A program made the translations under genes and the position numbers. The notes below the pieces were generated by a model, which made no database searches, had not been told where the DNA came from, and was given only the letters and a program-made list of their open reading frames with translations. Positions 36,773 to 45,849 of a stretch of 64,000 bases of DNA are shown one piece after another. Every line of letters begins with the position of its first letter. Position 1 is the stretch's first letter. The DNA comes from Rhizobium sp. PDO1-076 (GTDB lineage: Bacteria > Pseudomonadota > Alphaproteobacteria > Rhizobiales > Rhizobiaceae): the NCBI RefSeq assembly GCF_000247475.1, contig NZ_AHZC01000430.1, positions 26,097 through 90,096 on the forward strand, given 5' to 3'.

Positions 36773-37243
36773 TCAGACCCGTTTCCGTTGGCCGCCGACA
36801 TAGGCATCCAGGCGCGCCAGGGTTTGCCTTCCACCTTCGACGGCGCCGAACTTGATCGTCGCGTCGCGTGCTTCGGGGCTCGGGAAGATCAGTGTGATGG
36901 TAACACGGGTGCGGTCTCCTTCCGGCTGCAGGGTGATGACGCCTTCGAAATGGGCGGGTTCGCCCATCTCGCCGCCGTGCTGATAGGCGATGCGGGTCGG
37001 GGGCGTGATGTCCTGGTATCGGATCCAGTTCGGCCAGTCCTTGCCATCCGGGCCATGCATCGTATAGCGCCAGAGACCGCCGACGGCGAAGTCCATCTCA
37101 TGGGTCTCGTTACGAAACCCGTCCGGCCCCCACCACTGGTCTATATGGCCGGGCTCGGTGAACATCGTGAAAACGAGATCGATCGGCGCGCCGACGAGGC
37201 GGTCGACCTCTATGATGCGGGATGGGTCCAGTTCGAGGGGCAT
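36773..37243 (-). CDS. SRPBCC (AHSA1/START-like) protein, second of pair
   Basis: A 156-residue SRPBCC-fold protein with a deep hydrophobic pocket. The family pattern is visible: VDRLVGAPIDLVFTMFTEPG, the WWGPDGF turn and GGLWRYTMHGPDGKDW. The function is unassigned; such proteins bind hydrophobic ligands or act as cyclase-like factors. It starts one base after the stop of the first SRPBCC gene (TGACATG), so translation is coupled. It is the last gene of the ArsR-SRPBCC-SRPBCC operon. A duplication of its neighbour is likely. Confidence 0.88.
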   Translation of the reverse strand: MPLELDPSRIIEVDRLVGAPIDLVFTMFTEPGHIDQWWGPDGFRNETHEMDFAVGGLWRYTMHGPDGKDWPNWIRYQDITPPTRIAYQHGGEMGEPAHFEGVITLQPEGDRTRVTITLIFPSPEARDATIKFGAVEGGRQTLARLDAYVGGQRKRV

Positions 37244-37244
37244 G

Positions 37245-37691
37245 TCACAGCGCTCCCGCGTGCTGGTCGAGCACCTGTTCAAGGCGGTCGAAATTCTGTT
37301 CGTTGGCCGCGGTGATGAATTTTTCGAGTGCGCGATTTTCCTCCGTCGGCTCGAACAGCATGCGCCAATGGAGCCGCGTGCCGTTGCTTTCCGGCGAAAA
37401 GGTCATTTCCATCGTGTAGATGTGCATCGGCTCGTGATGCAGGAAGGCGATACGGCGGGCCGGGACGATTTCCTTGAAGGTCGAATGGTTGTCGAAATCG
37501 GTGCCGTCGGACGCGGTCATGGTGATGCGCCAACTGCCACCTTCACGGAAATCGAATTCGTCGATCCGGTTGGTGAAATCATGCGGTCCCCACCAATGCT
37601 TGAGCTTTTCGGGGTCGGCAAAGGCATTGAACAGCGTGGACGGATCGACGGCAAACAGCCGATTGTTGAGGATTTCCATCTTCTCAGTCAT
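37245..37691 (-). CDS. SRPBCC (AHSA1/START-like) protein, first of pair
   Basis: A 148-residue SRPBCC-fold protein: AVDPSTLFNAFADPEKLKHW, WWGPHDFTN, GGSWRITMTASDGTDF and a long C-terminal helix (ALEKFITAANEQNFDRLEQV). Its ATG overlaps the ArsR stop by 8 bases. ArsR plus AHSA1-like genes form a common bacterial cassette in which the regulator controls the ligand-binding proteins; the ligand is unknown. The alternative start at 37799 lies inside the ArsR gene and is rejected. Confidence 0.88.
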   Translation of the reverse strand: MTEKMEILNNRLFAVDPSTLFNAFADPEKLKHWWGPHDFTNRIDEFDFREGGSWRITMTASDGTDFDNHSTFKEIVPARRIAFLHHEPMHIYTMEMTFSPESNGTRLHWRMLFEPTEENRALEKFITAANEQNFDRLEQVLDQHAGAL

Positions 37692-38037
37692 TTTTGTCCT
37701 CCTGGTGGTCGTGGTCTGCCTGAAGCGTGGCGAGATAGTCCTCCAGCCGGTCGAGGCGGTGTTCCCAAAGCGTGCGATAATCGCCGAGCCAGCCATCAAC
37801 GGCCTTCAAGGGTTCCGGTTCAAGCCGGCACGGGCGCCACTGGGCGGTGCGCCCGCGTGAGATCAGCCGGGCGCGCTCCAGAACCTTCAGATGCTTGGAG
37901 ACGGCCGGCAGGCTGATGTCGAACGGAGCCGCCAGTTCGTTGACTGTCGCCTCGCCCTTTGACAGGCGCGCCAGGATCGCCCGGCGTGTGGGATCGGCCA
38001 GGGCGAAGAGCGTTTCTGAGAGCGGGTCCAGCGACAT
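37684..38037 (-). CDS. ArsR-family regulator of the SRPBCC operon
   Basis: A 117-residue ArsR winged-helix repressor of the SdpR-like group: LADPTRRAILARLSKGEATV, recognition helix ISLPAVSKHLKVLERARLI, wing RTAQWRPCRLEP. It has one Cys, in the wing, so classical metal binding is unlikely. No ribosome-binding site precedes the ATG; the 27-nt predicted leader is almost entirely operator sequence. It starts a three-gene overlapping operon with two SRPBCC genes and probably represses itself. Confidence 0.92.
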   Translation of the reverse strand: MSLDPLSETLFALADPTRRAILARLSKGEATVNELAAPFDISLPAVSKHLKVLERARLISRGRTAQWRPCRLEPEPLKAVDGWLGDYRTLWEHRLDRLEDYLATLQADHDHQEDKND

Positions 38038-38042
38038 TGATT

Positions 38043-38070
38043 ATCCGATTGGTTAATTAACCGATTGGAT
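38043..38070. promoter_or_regulatory. Tandem/palindromic ArsR operator
   Basis: CCGATTGG occurs twice (38045-38052 and 38061-38068), flanking a perfect GGTTAATTAACC core (38051-38062), so the element is both a direct and a partial inverted repeat. It lies between the predicted -10 box and the ArsR ATG, where bound repressor would block initiation. Confidence 0.7.
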
Positions 38071-38099
38071 AAATAGTACTGCAAGCAGATCAAGTCAAG
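38071..38099 (-). promoter_or_regulatory. Predicted ArsR promoter
   Basis: Minus strand: CTTGAC -35 (38099-38094), 17-base spacer, CTATTT -10 (38076-38071), close to the rhizobial CTTGAC-N17-CTATAT pattern. The -35 sits inside a pentanucleotide repeat. Confidence 0.7.
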
Positions 38100-38109
38100 T
38101 CAAGTCAAG
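38091..38109. repeat. CAAGT pentanucleotide tandem repeat
   Basis: Almost four copies of CAAGT (ACTTG on the other strand). Each copy supplies a TTGAC-like -35 hexamer at 5-bp steps, but only one is 17 bases from the -10 box of the ArsR promoter. Confidence 0.8.
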
Positions 38110-38140
38110 GCTACGGCTCCAGCGCGAAGCATTGGCTGTT

Positions 38141-38461
38141 TCAGGCCGCACGGGGCGTGATGGCGTTGAGTTCGCTGGAGATGATGCGTCGGCGCTCCAT
38201 CAGATCAAAATCCGCCTGAAGGCCGAGAAAATAGCCCTCGCTAGTGCCGAAATAGCGTGCGAGGCGAAGGTCTGTGTCGGCTGTAATCGCCCGTTTGCCG
38301 AGAATGATCTCGTTGATCCTTCGCGGAGAAACGCCAAGCGCGCGGGCCAAGGCATTCTGGCTCAGCTTGATTGGTTTCATGAACTCTTCGGCCAGGATTT
38401 CTCCGGGTGTCGGGTTCTGAAGCAGTTCGTCATCACTCGTGATAGTCGACGATCTCGACAT
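38141..38461 (-). CDS. higA: HigA-family antitoxin
   Basis: A 106-residue HigA/VapI-type antitoxin with an XRE helix-turn-helix: HPGE-like start NPTPGEILAEEFMKPIKLSQ, then ALARALGVSPRRINEIILGK and a dimerisation tail. It should neutralise HigB and repress the operon. ATG at 38461 has GGAGG at 8 bases and overlaps the HigB stop region by 29 bases; the frame to 38509 is unsupported. Toxin-first order is typical of higBA. Confidence 0.92.
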   Translation of the reverse strand: MSRSSTITSDDELLQNPTPGEILAEEFMKPIKLSQNALARALGVSPRRINEIILGKRAITADTDLRLARYFGTSEGYFLGLQADFDLMERRRIISSELNAITPRAA

Positions 38462-38717
38462 TCTCTGCACCTCCGTCTTTCCAGATAAAGCAGATCCGCC
38501 ACCGGTCATTGATGCGGACGCTGTGCTGGCCCGAGCGATTGCCGCGCAATAGCTCCAGTCGATTTCCTGGCGGTACCTTCAGGTCGGAAAGTACCCTCGA
38601 TTGATTGATCATGCGCAACTTGCGAAGCGCCACGGCCTGCATGTCCGAGGGAAGCTTTCGGCTTCGGCGCCCGGACCAAACAAGACTGGTTTCTGCGTCA
38701 GCAAAACTCCGGATCAT
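38433..38717 (-). CDS. higB: HigB/RelE-family toxin
   Basis: A 94-residue RelE-fold toxin: opening SFADAETSLVWSGRRSRKLP, then the conserved RLELLRGNRSGQHSVRINDRWRICF split by a turn, and VEIVDYHE. Family members cleave mRNA on the ribosome. The conserved RWRICF strand and C-terminal His of the DYHE motif are present, so it looks intact. It starts 16 bp after the hairpin that ends carB, with no clear ribosome-binding site. Confidence 0.92.
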   Translation of the reverse strand: MIRSFADAETSLVWSGRRSRKLPSDMQAVALRKLRMINQSRVLSDLKVPPGNRLELLRGNRSGQHSVRINDRWRICFIWKDGGAENVEIVDYHE

Positions 38718-38732
38718 GGGCTATCATAACGA

Positions 38733-38769
38733 AACAAGCCCCATAACGCAACGCGTTATGGGGCTTGTT
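38733..38769 (-). terminator. 17-bp-stem hairpin after carB
   Basis: A perfect 17-bp inverted repeat (38733-38749 with 38753-38769) with a 3-base loop, 23 bp past the carB stop on the minus strand. No long T-run follows, so part of the carB transcript might continue into higBA, which begins 16 bp later. Confidence 0.8.
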
Positions 38770-38791
38770 CAGATGACGCCGGTCTGTCCGC

Positions 38792-41700
38792 TCAGAAGTA
38801 GCTCTGCAGCGGACGAACCTCGAGCTGGCCCTTCTTCAAGGCCCGGATCGCTTCGGCGGCAGCAAGTGCACCGGCCATAGTGGTATAGTAGGGCACCTTC
38901 TGCATCAGGGCGGCGCGGCGCAGCGACTTGGAATCCGAGATCGCCTTGTTGCCATCGGTCGTGTTGATGACCAACTGGACCTGGCGGTTGCGGATGGCGT
39001 CCTCGATATGTGGGCGGCCTTCCAGCACCTTGTTGATCTTGATCGCCGGAATGTCGTTTTCGGCGAGGAAGCGCTGGGTACCGCCGGTGGCCATGACCTT
39101 GAAGCCGATCTGGGTCAGGATCATGATGGCCGGAAGAACGCGGGCCTTGTCCTCGTCACGGACCGAGACGAAGACGGTTCCGTCGCGCGGCAGTTCGACG
39201 CTGGCGCCGAGCTGGCTCTTGGCAAAGGCGAGCGCGAAATCGGTGTCGAGGCCGATGACTTCGCCGGTCGAGCGCATTTCCGGACCGAGCAGCGTATCGA
39301 CGCCGGGGAAGCGGGCGAAGGGGAAGACCGCTTCCTTGACAGCGATGTGCTTCAGATTGCGCGGGTCAGGCTTTTCGCCATAGGCGGCGATCGCTACATC
39401 GAGCTTTTCGCCGGTCATGATGCGGGCGGCGATCTTGGCGATCGGCGCACCGATGGTCTTGGCGACGAAGGGCACGGTGCGCGAGGCGCGCGGATTGACT
39501 TCGAGCACGTAGATCACGTCGTCCTTGATGGCGTACTGAACGTTCATCAGGCCGCCGACATTGAGCGCCTTGGCCATGGCGGCTGTCTGGCGTTCCAGTT
39601 CGTCGAGCATTTCCTTGGACAACGAGCGCGACGGCAGCGAGCAGGCACTGTCGCCCGAATGGATGCCGGCTTCCTCGATATGCTCCATGATGCCCGAGAC
39701 GAAGACATTCTCGCCGTCGCAGAGCGCATCGACATCGACTTCGATGGCATTGGTCAGGTAGCTGTCGAACAGCAGCGGGTTCTTGCCGAGCAGGGTGTTG
39801 ATCTGGCCGGTCTTGTCGTTCGGATAACGCTGCTTGATGTCTTCCGGAACGAGGCCCGGAACGGTGTCGAGCAGATAGCTCTGCAGCATGCTCTCATTGT
39901 GGATGATCTGCATGGCGCGGCCGCCGAGCACGTAGGATGGGCGCACGACCAGCGGGAAGCCGATCTCGGTTGCGACCAGGCGGGCCTGCTCGACCGAATA
40001 GGCGATGCCGTTGTTCGGCTGGTTGAGGTCGAGCTTCATCAAAAGCTTCTGGAAGCGGTCGCGGTCTTCGGCAAGGTCGATCATGTCCGGCGCGGTGCCG
40101 AGGATCGGGATGCCGTTCTTTTCCAGCGCTTCGGCAAGCTTCAGCGGGGTCTGGCCGCCGAACTGGACGATGACGCCGACGACTTCGCCCTTTTCCTGCT
40201 CGGCACGGAGGATCTCGATCACGTCTTCGGCCGTCAGTGGCTCGAAATAGAGCCGGTCGGAGGTGTCATAGTCGGTCGACACGGTTTCCGGGTTGCAGTT
40301 GATCATGATCGCTTCAAAGCCGGCATCCTTGAGCGCGAAGGCGGCATGGCAGCAGCAATAGTCGAATTCGATGCCCTGGCCGATCCGGTTCGGGCCGCCG
40401 CCGAGGATGACGACCTTCTTGCGGTCGGACACCTGGGCTTCGGAGCGCAGTTCGCCGACGAAGGGCGTCTCGTAAGTCGAGTACATATAGGCGGTCGGCG
40501 AGGCGAATTCGGCAGCGCAGGTGTCGATACGCTTGAAGACCGGGCGGACGTTTAGGCCGTTGCGCAGTTCGGCGACTTCCTTCGGGCGCTTGCCGGAAAG
40601 CGAGGCGAGGCGGGCATCGGAGAAGCCCATGGCCTTGAGGGTGCGCAGGTTTTCGGCGTCTGTCGGCAGACCGTGTTCGCGTACGCGGGCTTCCATGTCG
40701 ATGATCGCCTTGAACTGGGCGATGAACCAGGGGTCGATCTTGGAGCCGTCATGCACCTCCTTTTCGGTCATGCCGAAACGCAGAGCCTGGGCGACCATGC
40801 GCAGGCGGTCCGGGGTCGGCGTGCCGATGGCGGCGCGGATGGCGTTCTTGTCGTCGCCACTGGTGCCATTGCCTTCGACGCCGGGGATCTCGATCTCGTC
40901 GAGACCGGTCAGGCCGGTTTCGAGGCCGCGCAGAGCCTTTTGCAGCGATTCGGCAAAGGTGCGGCCGATGGCCATGACTTCACCGACCGACTTCATGGCG
41001 GTGGTCAGGACCGGCGAGGCGCCCGGGAACTTTTCGAAGGCGAAACGCGGGATCTTGGTGACGACGTAATCGATCGACGGTTCGAACGATGCCGGGGTCG
41101 CGCCGCCGGTGATGTCGTTGTCGAGTTCGTCCAGCGTGTAGCCGACGGCGAGCTTGGCGGCGACCTTGGCGATCGGGAAGCCGGTGGCCTTTGATGCCAG
41201 AGCAGACGAGCGCGAGACGCGCGGATTCATTTCGATGACGACCAGGCGGCCATCGGCCGGGTTGACGGCGAACTGCACGTTCGAGCCGCCGGTCTCGACG
41301 CCGATCTCGCGGAGAACCGCGATCGAGGCGTTGCGCATGATCTGGTATTCCTTGTCCGTCAGGGTCAAGGCAGGCGCGACCGTGATCGAGTCACCCGTGT
41401 GCACGCCCATCGGGTCGATGTTTTCGATCGAGCAGATGATGATGCAGTTGTCCGCCTTGTCGCGGACGACTTCCATTTCATATTCCTTCCAACCGAGAAC
41501 AGATTCCTCGATCAGGACTTCGGTCGTCGGGGAGGCGTCGAGGCCGGAATTGATGATCTCGTAAAATTCGGAGCGGTTGTAGGCAATGCCCCCGCCGGTG
41601 CCGCCCATGGTGAAGGAGGGGCGGATGATTGCCGGCAGGCCGACGACGTCGAGCGCCTGGGCGGCAATTGCCATGGCATGGCTCATGTAGCGCTGCTTGC

Positions 41701-42286
41701 GGTCGGTCTCGCCGAGGTTCCACTGGTTTTCCAGCTCGTCGAGCGCCTTGTCGAGGTCTGCGCCTGACAGCTTCGTCTTGATCTCGGCGCGGGCAGCCTC
41801 ATGGGTCTTGCGGTCGGTGTCCTTGATTTCGGTCGCGTTGGCCAGCATCGACTTCGGCGTTTCCAGCCCGATGCGGGTCATGGCCTCGCGGAACAGGGCG
41901 CGGTCTTCGGCCATGTCGATTGCGGCCGGCTTTGCGCCGATCATCTCGACATTGTAGCGGTCGAGCACCCCCATTCTCTTGAGGGACAGCGCGGTATTCA
42001 GCGCCGTCTGGCCGCCCATGGTCGGCAGCAGCGCGTCCGGGCGCTCCTTGGCGATGATCTTGGCGACGACTTCCGGCGTGATCGGCTCGACATAGGTTGC
42101 GTCGGCAAGGCCCGGATCGGTCATGATGGTGGCCGGGTTGGAATTGACCAGAATGACCCGGTAACCCTCTTCCTTCAGCGCCTTGACGGCCTGGGTGCCG
42201 GAATAGTCGAATTCGCATGCCTGGCCAATGACAATCGGACCAGCGCCGATGATGAGGATGGACTTGATATCTTGGCGCTTGGGCAT
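38792..42286 (-). CDS. carB: Carbamoyl-phosphate synthase large subunit
   Basis: An 1164-residue enzyme that, with CarA, makes carbamoyl phosphate for arginine and pyrimidine synthesis. Two homologous ATP-grasp halves are seen: the first opens [20 protein letters not shown], the second [22 protein letters not shown]-terminal MGS-like allosteric domain ([20 protein letters not shown]) follows. Compared with the 1073-residue E. coli protein there is an extra segment of about 60 residues after [10 protein letters not shown] in the first half. carA is 12.5 kb away, unlike the enterobacterial operon. Confidence 0.98.
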   Translation of the reverse strand: MPKRQDIKSILIIGAGPIVIGQACEFDYSGTQAVKALKEEGYRVILVNSNPATIMTDPGLADATYVEPITPEVVAKIIAKERPDALLPTMGGQTALNTALSLKRMGVLDRYNVEMIGAKPAAIDMAEDRALFREAMTRIGLETPKSMLANATEIKDTDRKTHEAARAEIKTKLSGADLDKALDELENQWNLGETDRKQRYMSHAMAIAAQALDVVGLPAIIRPSFTMGGTGGGIAYNRSEFYEIINSGLDASPTTEVLIEESVLGWKEYEMEVVRDKADNCIIICSIENIDPMGVHTGDSITVAPALTLTDKEYQIMRNASIAVLREIGVETGGSNVQFAVNPADGRLVVIEMNPRVSRSSALASKATGFPIAKVAAKLAVGYTLDELDNDITGGATPASFEPSIDYVVTKIPRFAFEKFPGASPVLTTAMKSVGEVMAIGRTFAESLQKALRGLETGLTGLDEIEIPGVEGNGTSGDDKNAIRAAIGTPTPDRLRMVAQALRFGMTEKEVHDGSKIDPWFIAQFKAIIDMEARVREHGLPTDAENLRTLKAMGFSDARLASLSGKRPKEVAELRNGLNVRPVFKRIDTCAAEFASPTAYMYSTYETPFVGELRSEAQVSDRKKVVILGGGPNRIGQGIEFDYCCCHAAFALKDAGFEAIMINCNPETVSTDYDTSDRLYFEPLTAEDVIEILRAEQEKGEVVGVIVQFGGQTPLKLAEALEKNGIPILGTAPDMIDLAEDRDRFQKLLMKLDLNQPNNGIAYSVEQARLVATEIGFPLVVRPSYVLGGRAMQIIHNESMLQSYLLDTVPGLVPEDIKQRYPNDKTGQINTLLGKNPLLFDSYLTNAIEVDVDALCDGENVFVSGIMEHIEEAGIHSGDSACSLPSRSLSKEMLDELERQTAAMAKALNVGGLMNVQYAIKDDVIYVLEVNPRASRTVPFVAKTIGAPIAKIAARIMTGEKLDVAIAAYGEKPDPRNLKHIAVKEAVFPFARFPGVDTLLGPEMRSTGEVIGLDTDFALAFAKSQLGASVELPRDGTVFVSVRDEDKARVLPAIMILTQIGFKVMATGGTQRFLAENDIPAIKINKVLEGRPHIEDAIRNRQVQLVINTTDGNKAISDSKSLRRAALMQKVPYYTTMAGALAAAEAIRALKKGQLEVRPLQSYF

Positions 42287-42504
42287 GGCTCTATCCGTTC
42301 TGTGACCTGCGCGAAAAACCGGCCAAGGTGATCAGGTCACCGGCCGGGCGCAGATAGATGGTCTTTTCAGGCTAGAAGCGGCTTATAGGGAAATGTACCG
42401 GCGGAAGGAACCCCAAAACGCAGTGCATCGACACATTTTTCGGGGATCTCCGGTTCTATTTTGCGCCGACGGGTCGGTGCGTGGGAGACCACCCTCAAAC
42501 TTGT

Positions 42505-42537
42505 CAGTGGCAGTAAAGGCTTGCTTTACCGCCACTG
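42505..42537 (+). repeat. Hairpin upstream of the GT87 gene
   Basis: CAGTGGC-A-GTAAAG (42505-42518) pairs with CTTTAC-C-GCCACTG (42524-42537), 13 pairs with one A-C mismatch and a 5-base loop. It lies 48 bp before the GT87 start, in a 298-bp divergent region that otherwise shows no gene. Function unknown; a leader structure or a repeat element. Confidence 0.65.
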
Positions 42538-42584
42538 AAGCAAAGTCGTGCAGCCACCAGCAACCACGGCCTCGGGACGGAGCC

Positions 42585-43760
42585 ATGACAACAGAAGAAA
42601 ACACGAGGGCTCCGGCGAAATCACTTCAGTGGCTGGCGGCGGTCATCGCTGTATTTGCTGCAATGATTCTCGGGGCGGTGTGGTTGGGGAACCTGGAAAC
42701 GGGTACGCTTAAATGGACCAACACCGATTTTTCGAACTACTGGATTGCCTCGCGTCTCGTGCTGGAGGGAGAGGTGCTTGATCTGTTCACTGGTCAGGAC
42801 AATTATTTCCGCCATATGCTCGCAGCATTCGGGGAGGACTACCCCTGGCACAACTGGAGCTATCCACCGTCTTTTCTTCTAATGATCTGGCCGCTTGGCC
42901 TGTTGCCGCATGCCACGTCCATGGTGATCTTTCTCGCTCTGACGGCGATTGTCTTCCTGCACAGCGTTTCTGTTTTCGAGAGGCGAATTGCGCCACCCGT
43001 TGCCGCACTTCTCGTCGCATTCATCATCTGCAATCTTGTGCTGGCGCAGAATGGTTTCCTCATGGCTGCGCTGATGCTGTACGGATTGGGCCTTAGAGAC
43101 CGGTCGCCGATATGGGCGGGTATCGCTTTTGGACTGTTGACGGTAAAGCCGCAGCTCGGGATTCTCGTTCCAATCGTGTTGTTGTTCGGGAGCAACTGGG
43201 TGGTCATCGGTTCCGCTGCGATCACGGCACTTCTGCTTGCCGCGACTTCGGTCCTGCTTTTCGGAATCGACAGCTGGCGAGGATATGCCCAGTTCAATCT
43301 GCCCTATCAGGCGAGCGTGATGACGGATTTTTCAGGGACTTTTCTGTTCATGATGCCGTCCTTGTTCGGTTCCCTGCGCAGCCTCGGAATTGATTCAGCG
43401 GTTGCGATGAAACTTCACCTCGTGTTCGCCTCCGTGGCGTTCATCCTGTTCCTGATCGGCCTCGTTCGTTTGAAGGATGCTTTCGCGAGAAGCCTGCTAC
43501 TGCTTGTCGCGAGCTTCCTGATTTCGCCCTACAGTCTGGTCTACGATATGGGCGCCCTGTCGGCGGTTGCGGCGATAGGAGTTTATCGAAGTGAGCCACC
43601 CTGGGCGCGGCACGCTCTTCACACGCGGCTGCTACGCGGCGTGGCACTGCTGCCAATCTTGCATTTTGTCCTCAGCGCGTCGTTCGGGTTGCCGATCGCT
43701 CCGCTTTTTCTCGGCGCGACCCTGTTGATACTGGTCTGGCCGCATCGTCCTGCGGGCTGA
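42585..43760 (+). CDS. GT87/DUF2029 polyprenyl-sugar-dependent glycosyltransferase
   Basis: A 391-residue polytopic membrane protein with about ten helices, of the GT87 (GT-C fold) family. Relatives use polyprenyl-phosphate-mannose to mannosylate envelope lipids or glycans. The acidic loop after helix 1 (TDFSNYWIASRLVLEGEVLD, GQDNYF) and the following YPWHNWSYPPSFLLMIWPLG are the family signature. ATG at 42585 follows GGGACGGAG. Divergent from carB. The acceptor is unknown. Confidence 0.85.
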   Translation: MTTEENTRAPAKSLQWLAAVIAVFAAMILGAVWLGNLETGTLKWTNTDFSNYWIASRLVLEGEVLDLFTGQDNYFRHMLAAFGEDYPWHNWSYPPSFLLMIWPLGLLPHATSMVIFLALTAIVFLHSVSVFERRIAPPVAALLVAFIICNLVLAQNGFLMAALMLYGLGLRDRSPIWAGIAFGLLTVKPQLGILVPIVLLFGSNWVVIGSAAITALLLAATSVLLFGIDSWRGYAQFNLPYQASVMTDFSGTFLFMMPSLFGSLRSLGIDSAVAMKLHLVFASVAFILFLIGLVRLKDAFARSLLLLVASFLISPYSLVYDMGALSAVAAIGVYRSEPPWARHALHTRLLRGVALLPILHFVLSASFGLPIAPLFLGATLLILVWPHRPAG

Positions 43761-43826
43761 TGAGCCGGTGTCACATTGTCATTACATCGCGCTGGTAGCG
43801 CCGCCTCATTCAACGAGAGGCGCGCC

Positions 43827-44564
43827 ATGACCATCGAGATTCTACCGGACCACCTGCGGCCCTGCTCAAGTCACTTCCGCGACGGAGTGCCCAGCCACCT
43901 GGGTCGTCGATATGACAGCTCGGGGCGGTTCCTGACGGAGCGGGGCAATACGGTGGTCTGCCATCTGGCTTCCGGATCGGAAAGCGAGAGGGCAATCGCC
44001 GCGGCGCGGCAGCGCTATCTGGAAACCGCCGAAGCGCAAAACCTTGCTTTCACCGCTGAGACCAGCCTGCACATGACCCTGTTCAAGGGCATCATCGACA
44101 GCCGTCGGGAACGGCCTTTCTGGGCGCATGACGTGCCTGTCGAGACCCCGGTCGACGACATGACGGCAATCTTCATCGATCGGCTGGCAGGGTTCGAGCC
44201 GGGGCCGGTGTTTCAGATGGAGGTCACACACGCGACGCCCCTCGGTCTGGTTCTCGATGGCGTGTCGATGAAAGATCGTGCAGCACTGAAGGCTTGGCGC
44301 GACCGTCTCTCCGACCTCTTGGGCTACCGGCATCCAGACCACGACGCTTACGTGTTTCACATCACTTTCGCCTATATGCTGCGATATTTCGACGATGCCG
44401 AAATTCTGCGCTGGCAGCCGTTTCTGGATCAGATCGTCGCTGACATCCGGCAACGTGCCCCGATCATCGAGCTCAAGGCGCCGGCCTTCTGCGCCTTCGA
44501 CGACATGAACCATTTCGAGGAATTGCTGGTGTTTTCTCCTGAGACACTGACCCCCGCCGTCTGA
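43827..44564 (+). CDS. DUF1868 protein, 2H phosphoesterase-like
   Basis: A 245-residue soluble protein of the DUF1868 family. Two H-x-T motifs, His82-Met-Thr84 (SLHMTLFKG) and His178-Ile-Thr180 (FHITFAYM), are placed like the paired catalytic histidines of 2H phosphoesterases. These hydrolyse or ligate cyclic 2',3'-phosphate ends. The N-terminus (RRYDSSGRFLTERGNTVVCHL) is family-typical. GAGAGG precedes the ATG. The natural substrate is unknown; an RNA or nucleotide end is a reasonable guess. Confidence 0.85.
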   Translation: MTIEILPDHLRPCSSHFRDGVPSHLGRRYDSSGRFLTERGNTVVCHLASGSESERAIAAARQRYLETAEAQNLAFTAETSLHMTLFKGIIDSRRERPFWAHDVPVETPVDDMTAIFIDRLAGFEPGPVFQMEVTHATPLGLVLDGVSMKDRAALKAWRDRLSDLLGYRHPDHDAYVFHITFAYMLRYFDDAEILRWQPFLDQIVADIRQRAPIIELKAPAFCAFDDMNHFEELLVFSPETLTPAV

Positions 44565-44635
44565 GGCTTCCTGACTTTTGGCCATAGGGGGACATCTTTG
44601 CAGATCCTCATTTCGCGCCACCTGTCTGACCGCCA

Positions 44636-45670
44636 CTAACCGCTAGTCAGCCCCGGTACGACCAGGACCTTGACCTCGCCTGGTGCCGGTGGATGGGAAA
44701 CGACCCGGGCTGCCTCGTCGAGCGACACCTTTCGCGAGATCAGCTTGTCGATCTCGATCGCGCCCGATGCGACCAGATCGGCTGCGCGGCGGTGGACGAA
44801 GGGATTGATGAAGGAGCCCAGGACGCGCAGTTCGCGAAACAGGATGTCGAAGGGCTCGATCTCGACCTTTGCCCCCTGTGGCATAACGCCGAGGATGACA
44901 ACGGTACCGCCGGCTTTTGCCAGGCGGAACGATTGCTGGACGGTTTCTGCGACACCGGCACATTCGATGACGACGTCGACACCGCCGGGCACCAGGCCAT
45001 CCGGCCCGGCGATCTGATCGATGATGTCAGCTGCGGTTGGATCGACGCTTGCCGTGGCGCCGAGATCCTCGGCGAGCCTGCGACGCGACGCCTGACGGGT
45101 TGAAAGGATCACCGTGGTTGCGCCGGCCAGTTTCGCCAGTTGCACCGTCAGCAGGCCGATGACGCCACCGCCGAGCACGATGACGGAGGCGCCGGCCTTG
45201 ATACCGGCAATATCGATGCCATGCAGGCAGCAGGCGAGCGGTTCGCAGAAGGCGCCATGCATCGGGTCGAGGCCGGCCGGCAGGAGGAACGCCTGCTTTT
45301 GTGGAACCAGAACGTAGTCGGCAAAGCCGCCGTCCCGATGAATGCCGATGGCCTGCAGATTGCGGCAGAGATTGACGCGTCCGGCGGTGCATTGCGGGCA
45401 GCGGCCACAGGCGATGTTGGGATCGCCGGTGACACGATCTCCGACGGAAAAGCCGGTCACGGTCGTGCCTGTGGCTTCGATGATGCCGCCGAATTCATGT
45501 CCGAGCGTGACGGGAGGGGTGGAGGGAAATTCGCCGTGAAAGAGATGCCGATCGGTGCCGCAGACGCCGCAGGCCTCGACCCTGACAAGAAGGTCATCCG
45601 GTCCGGGGATCGGCCGGTCGATCTCGCGGACGAACAATTGGCCGACGCCCTCCAGTCGCATGGCCTTCAT
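44636..45670 (-). CDS. Zinc-dependent alcohol/polyol dehydrogenase (MDR family)
   Basis: A 344-residue medium-chain dehydrogenase. The catalytic zinc site appears as GVCGTDRHLFHGE and TLGHEFGG, and the structural zinc site as four Cys in CGRCPQCTAGRVNLC. The NAD-binding motif is VIVLGGGVIGLLTVQLAKLAG. It resembles sorbitol, threonine or other polyol dehydrogenases; the substrate cannot be fixed. GGAGGAG precedes the ATG. No transporter or regulator next to it, and convergent with DUF1868. Confidence 0.9.
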   Translation of the reverse strand: MKAMRLEGVGQLFVREIDRPIPGPDDLLVRVEACGVCGTDRHLFHGEFPSTPPVTLGHEFGGIIEATGTTVTGFSVGDRVTGDPNIACGRCPQCTAGRVNLCRNLQAIGIHRDGGFADYVLVPQKQAFLLPAGLDPMHGAFCEPLACCLHGIDIAGIKAGASVIVLGGGVIGLLTVQLAKLAGATTVILSTRQASRRRLAEDLGATASVDPTAADIIDQIAGPDGLVPGGVDVVIECAGVAETVQQSFRLAKAGGTVVILGVMPQGAKVEIEPFDILFRELRVLGSFINPFVHRRAADLVASGAIEIDKLISRKVSLDEAARVVSHPPAPGEVKVLVVPGLTSG

Positions 45671-45849
45671 GGGTCACTCCTCCCAAAGTGATTCAGTCTT
45701 GTCGGCGCGATAGTGGCACGGGCACCCGCGGCGGGCCAGCGTCTTCGCCGAGGCTCGATGCGCGTAGGATAGCCGTTCTGAGAAATTTGTTCGACCTTGG
45801 CGCTGCGTGCCCTAGATGGTCAGCGGACAGATGAAACCGGAAGCCATTG

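Noticed and set aside
38091..38109. CAAGT tandem repeat as a CRISPR or mobile-element trace
   Set aside because: Units are 5 bp with no spacers, no inverted ends and no transposase; it is a simple repeat in a promoter.
39008..40555. 515-codon antisense frame over carB
   Set aside because: Compositional shadow; carB is intact on the other strand across the whole span.
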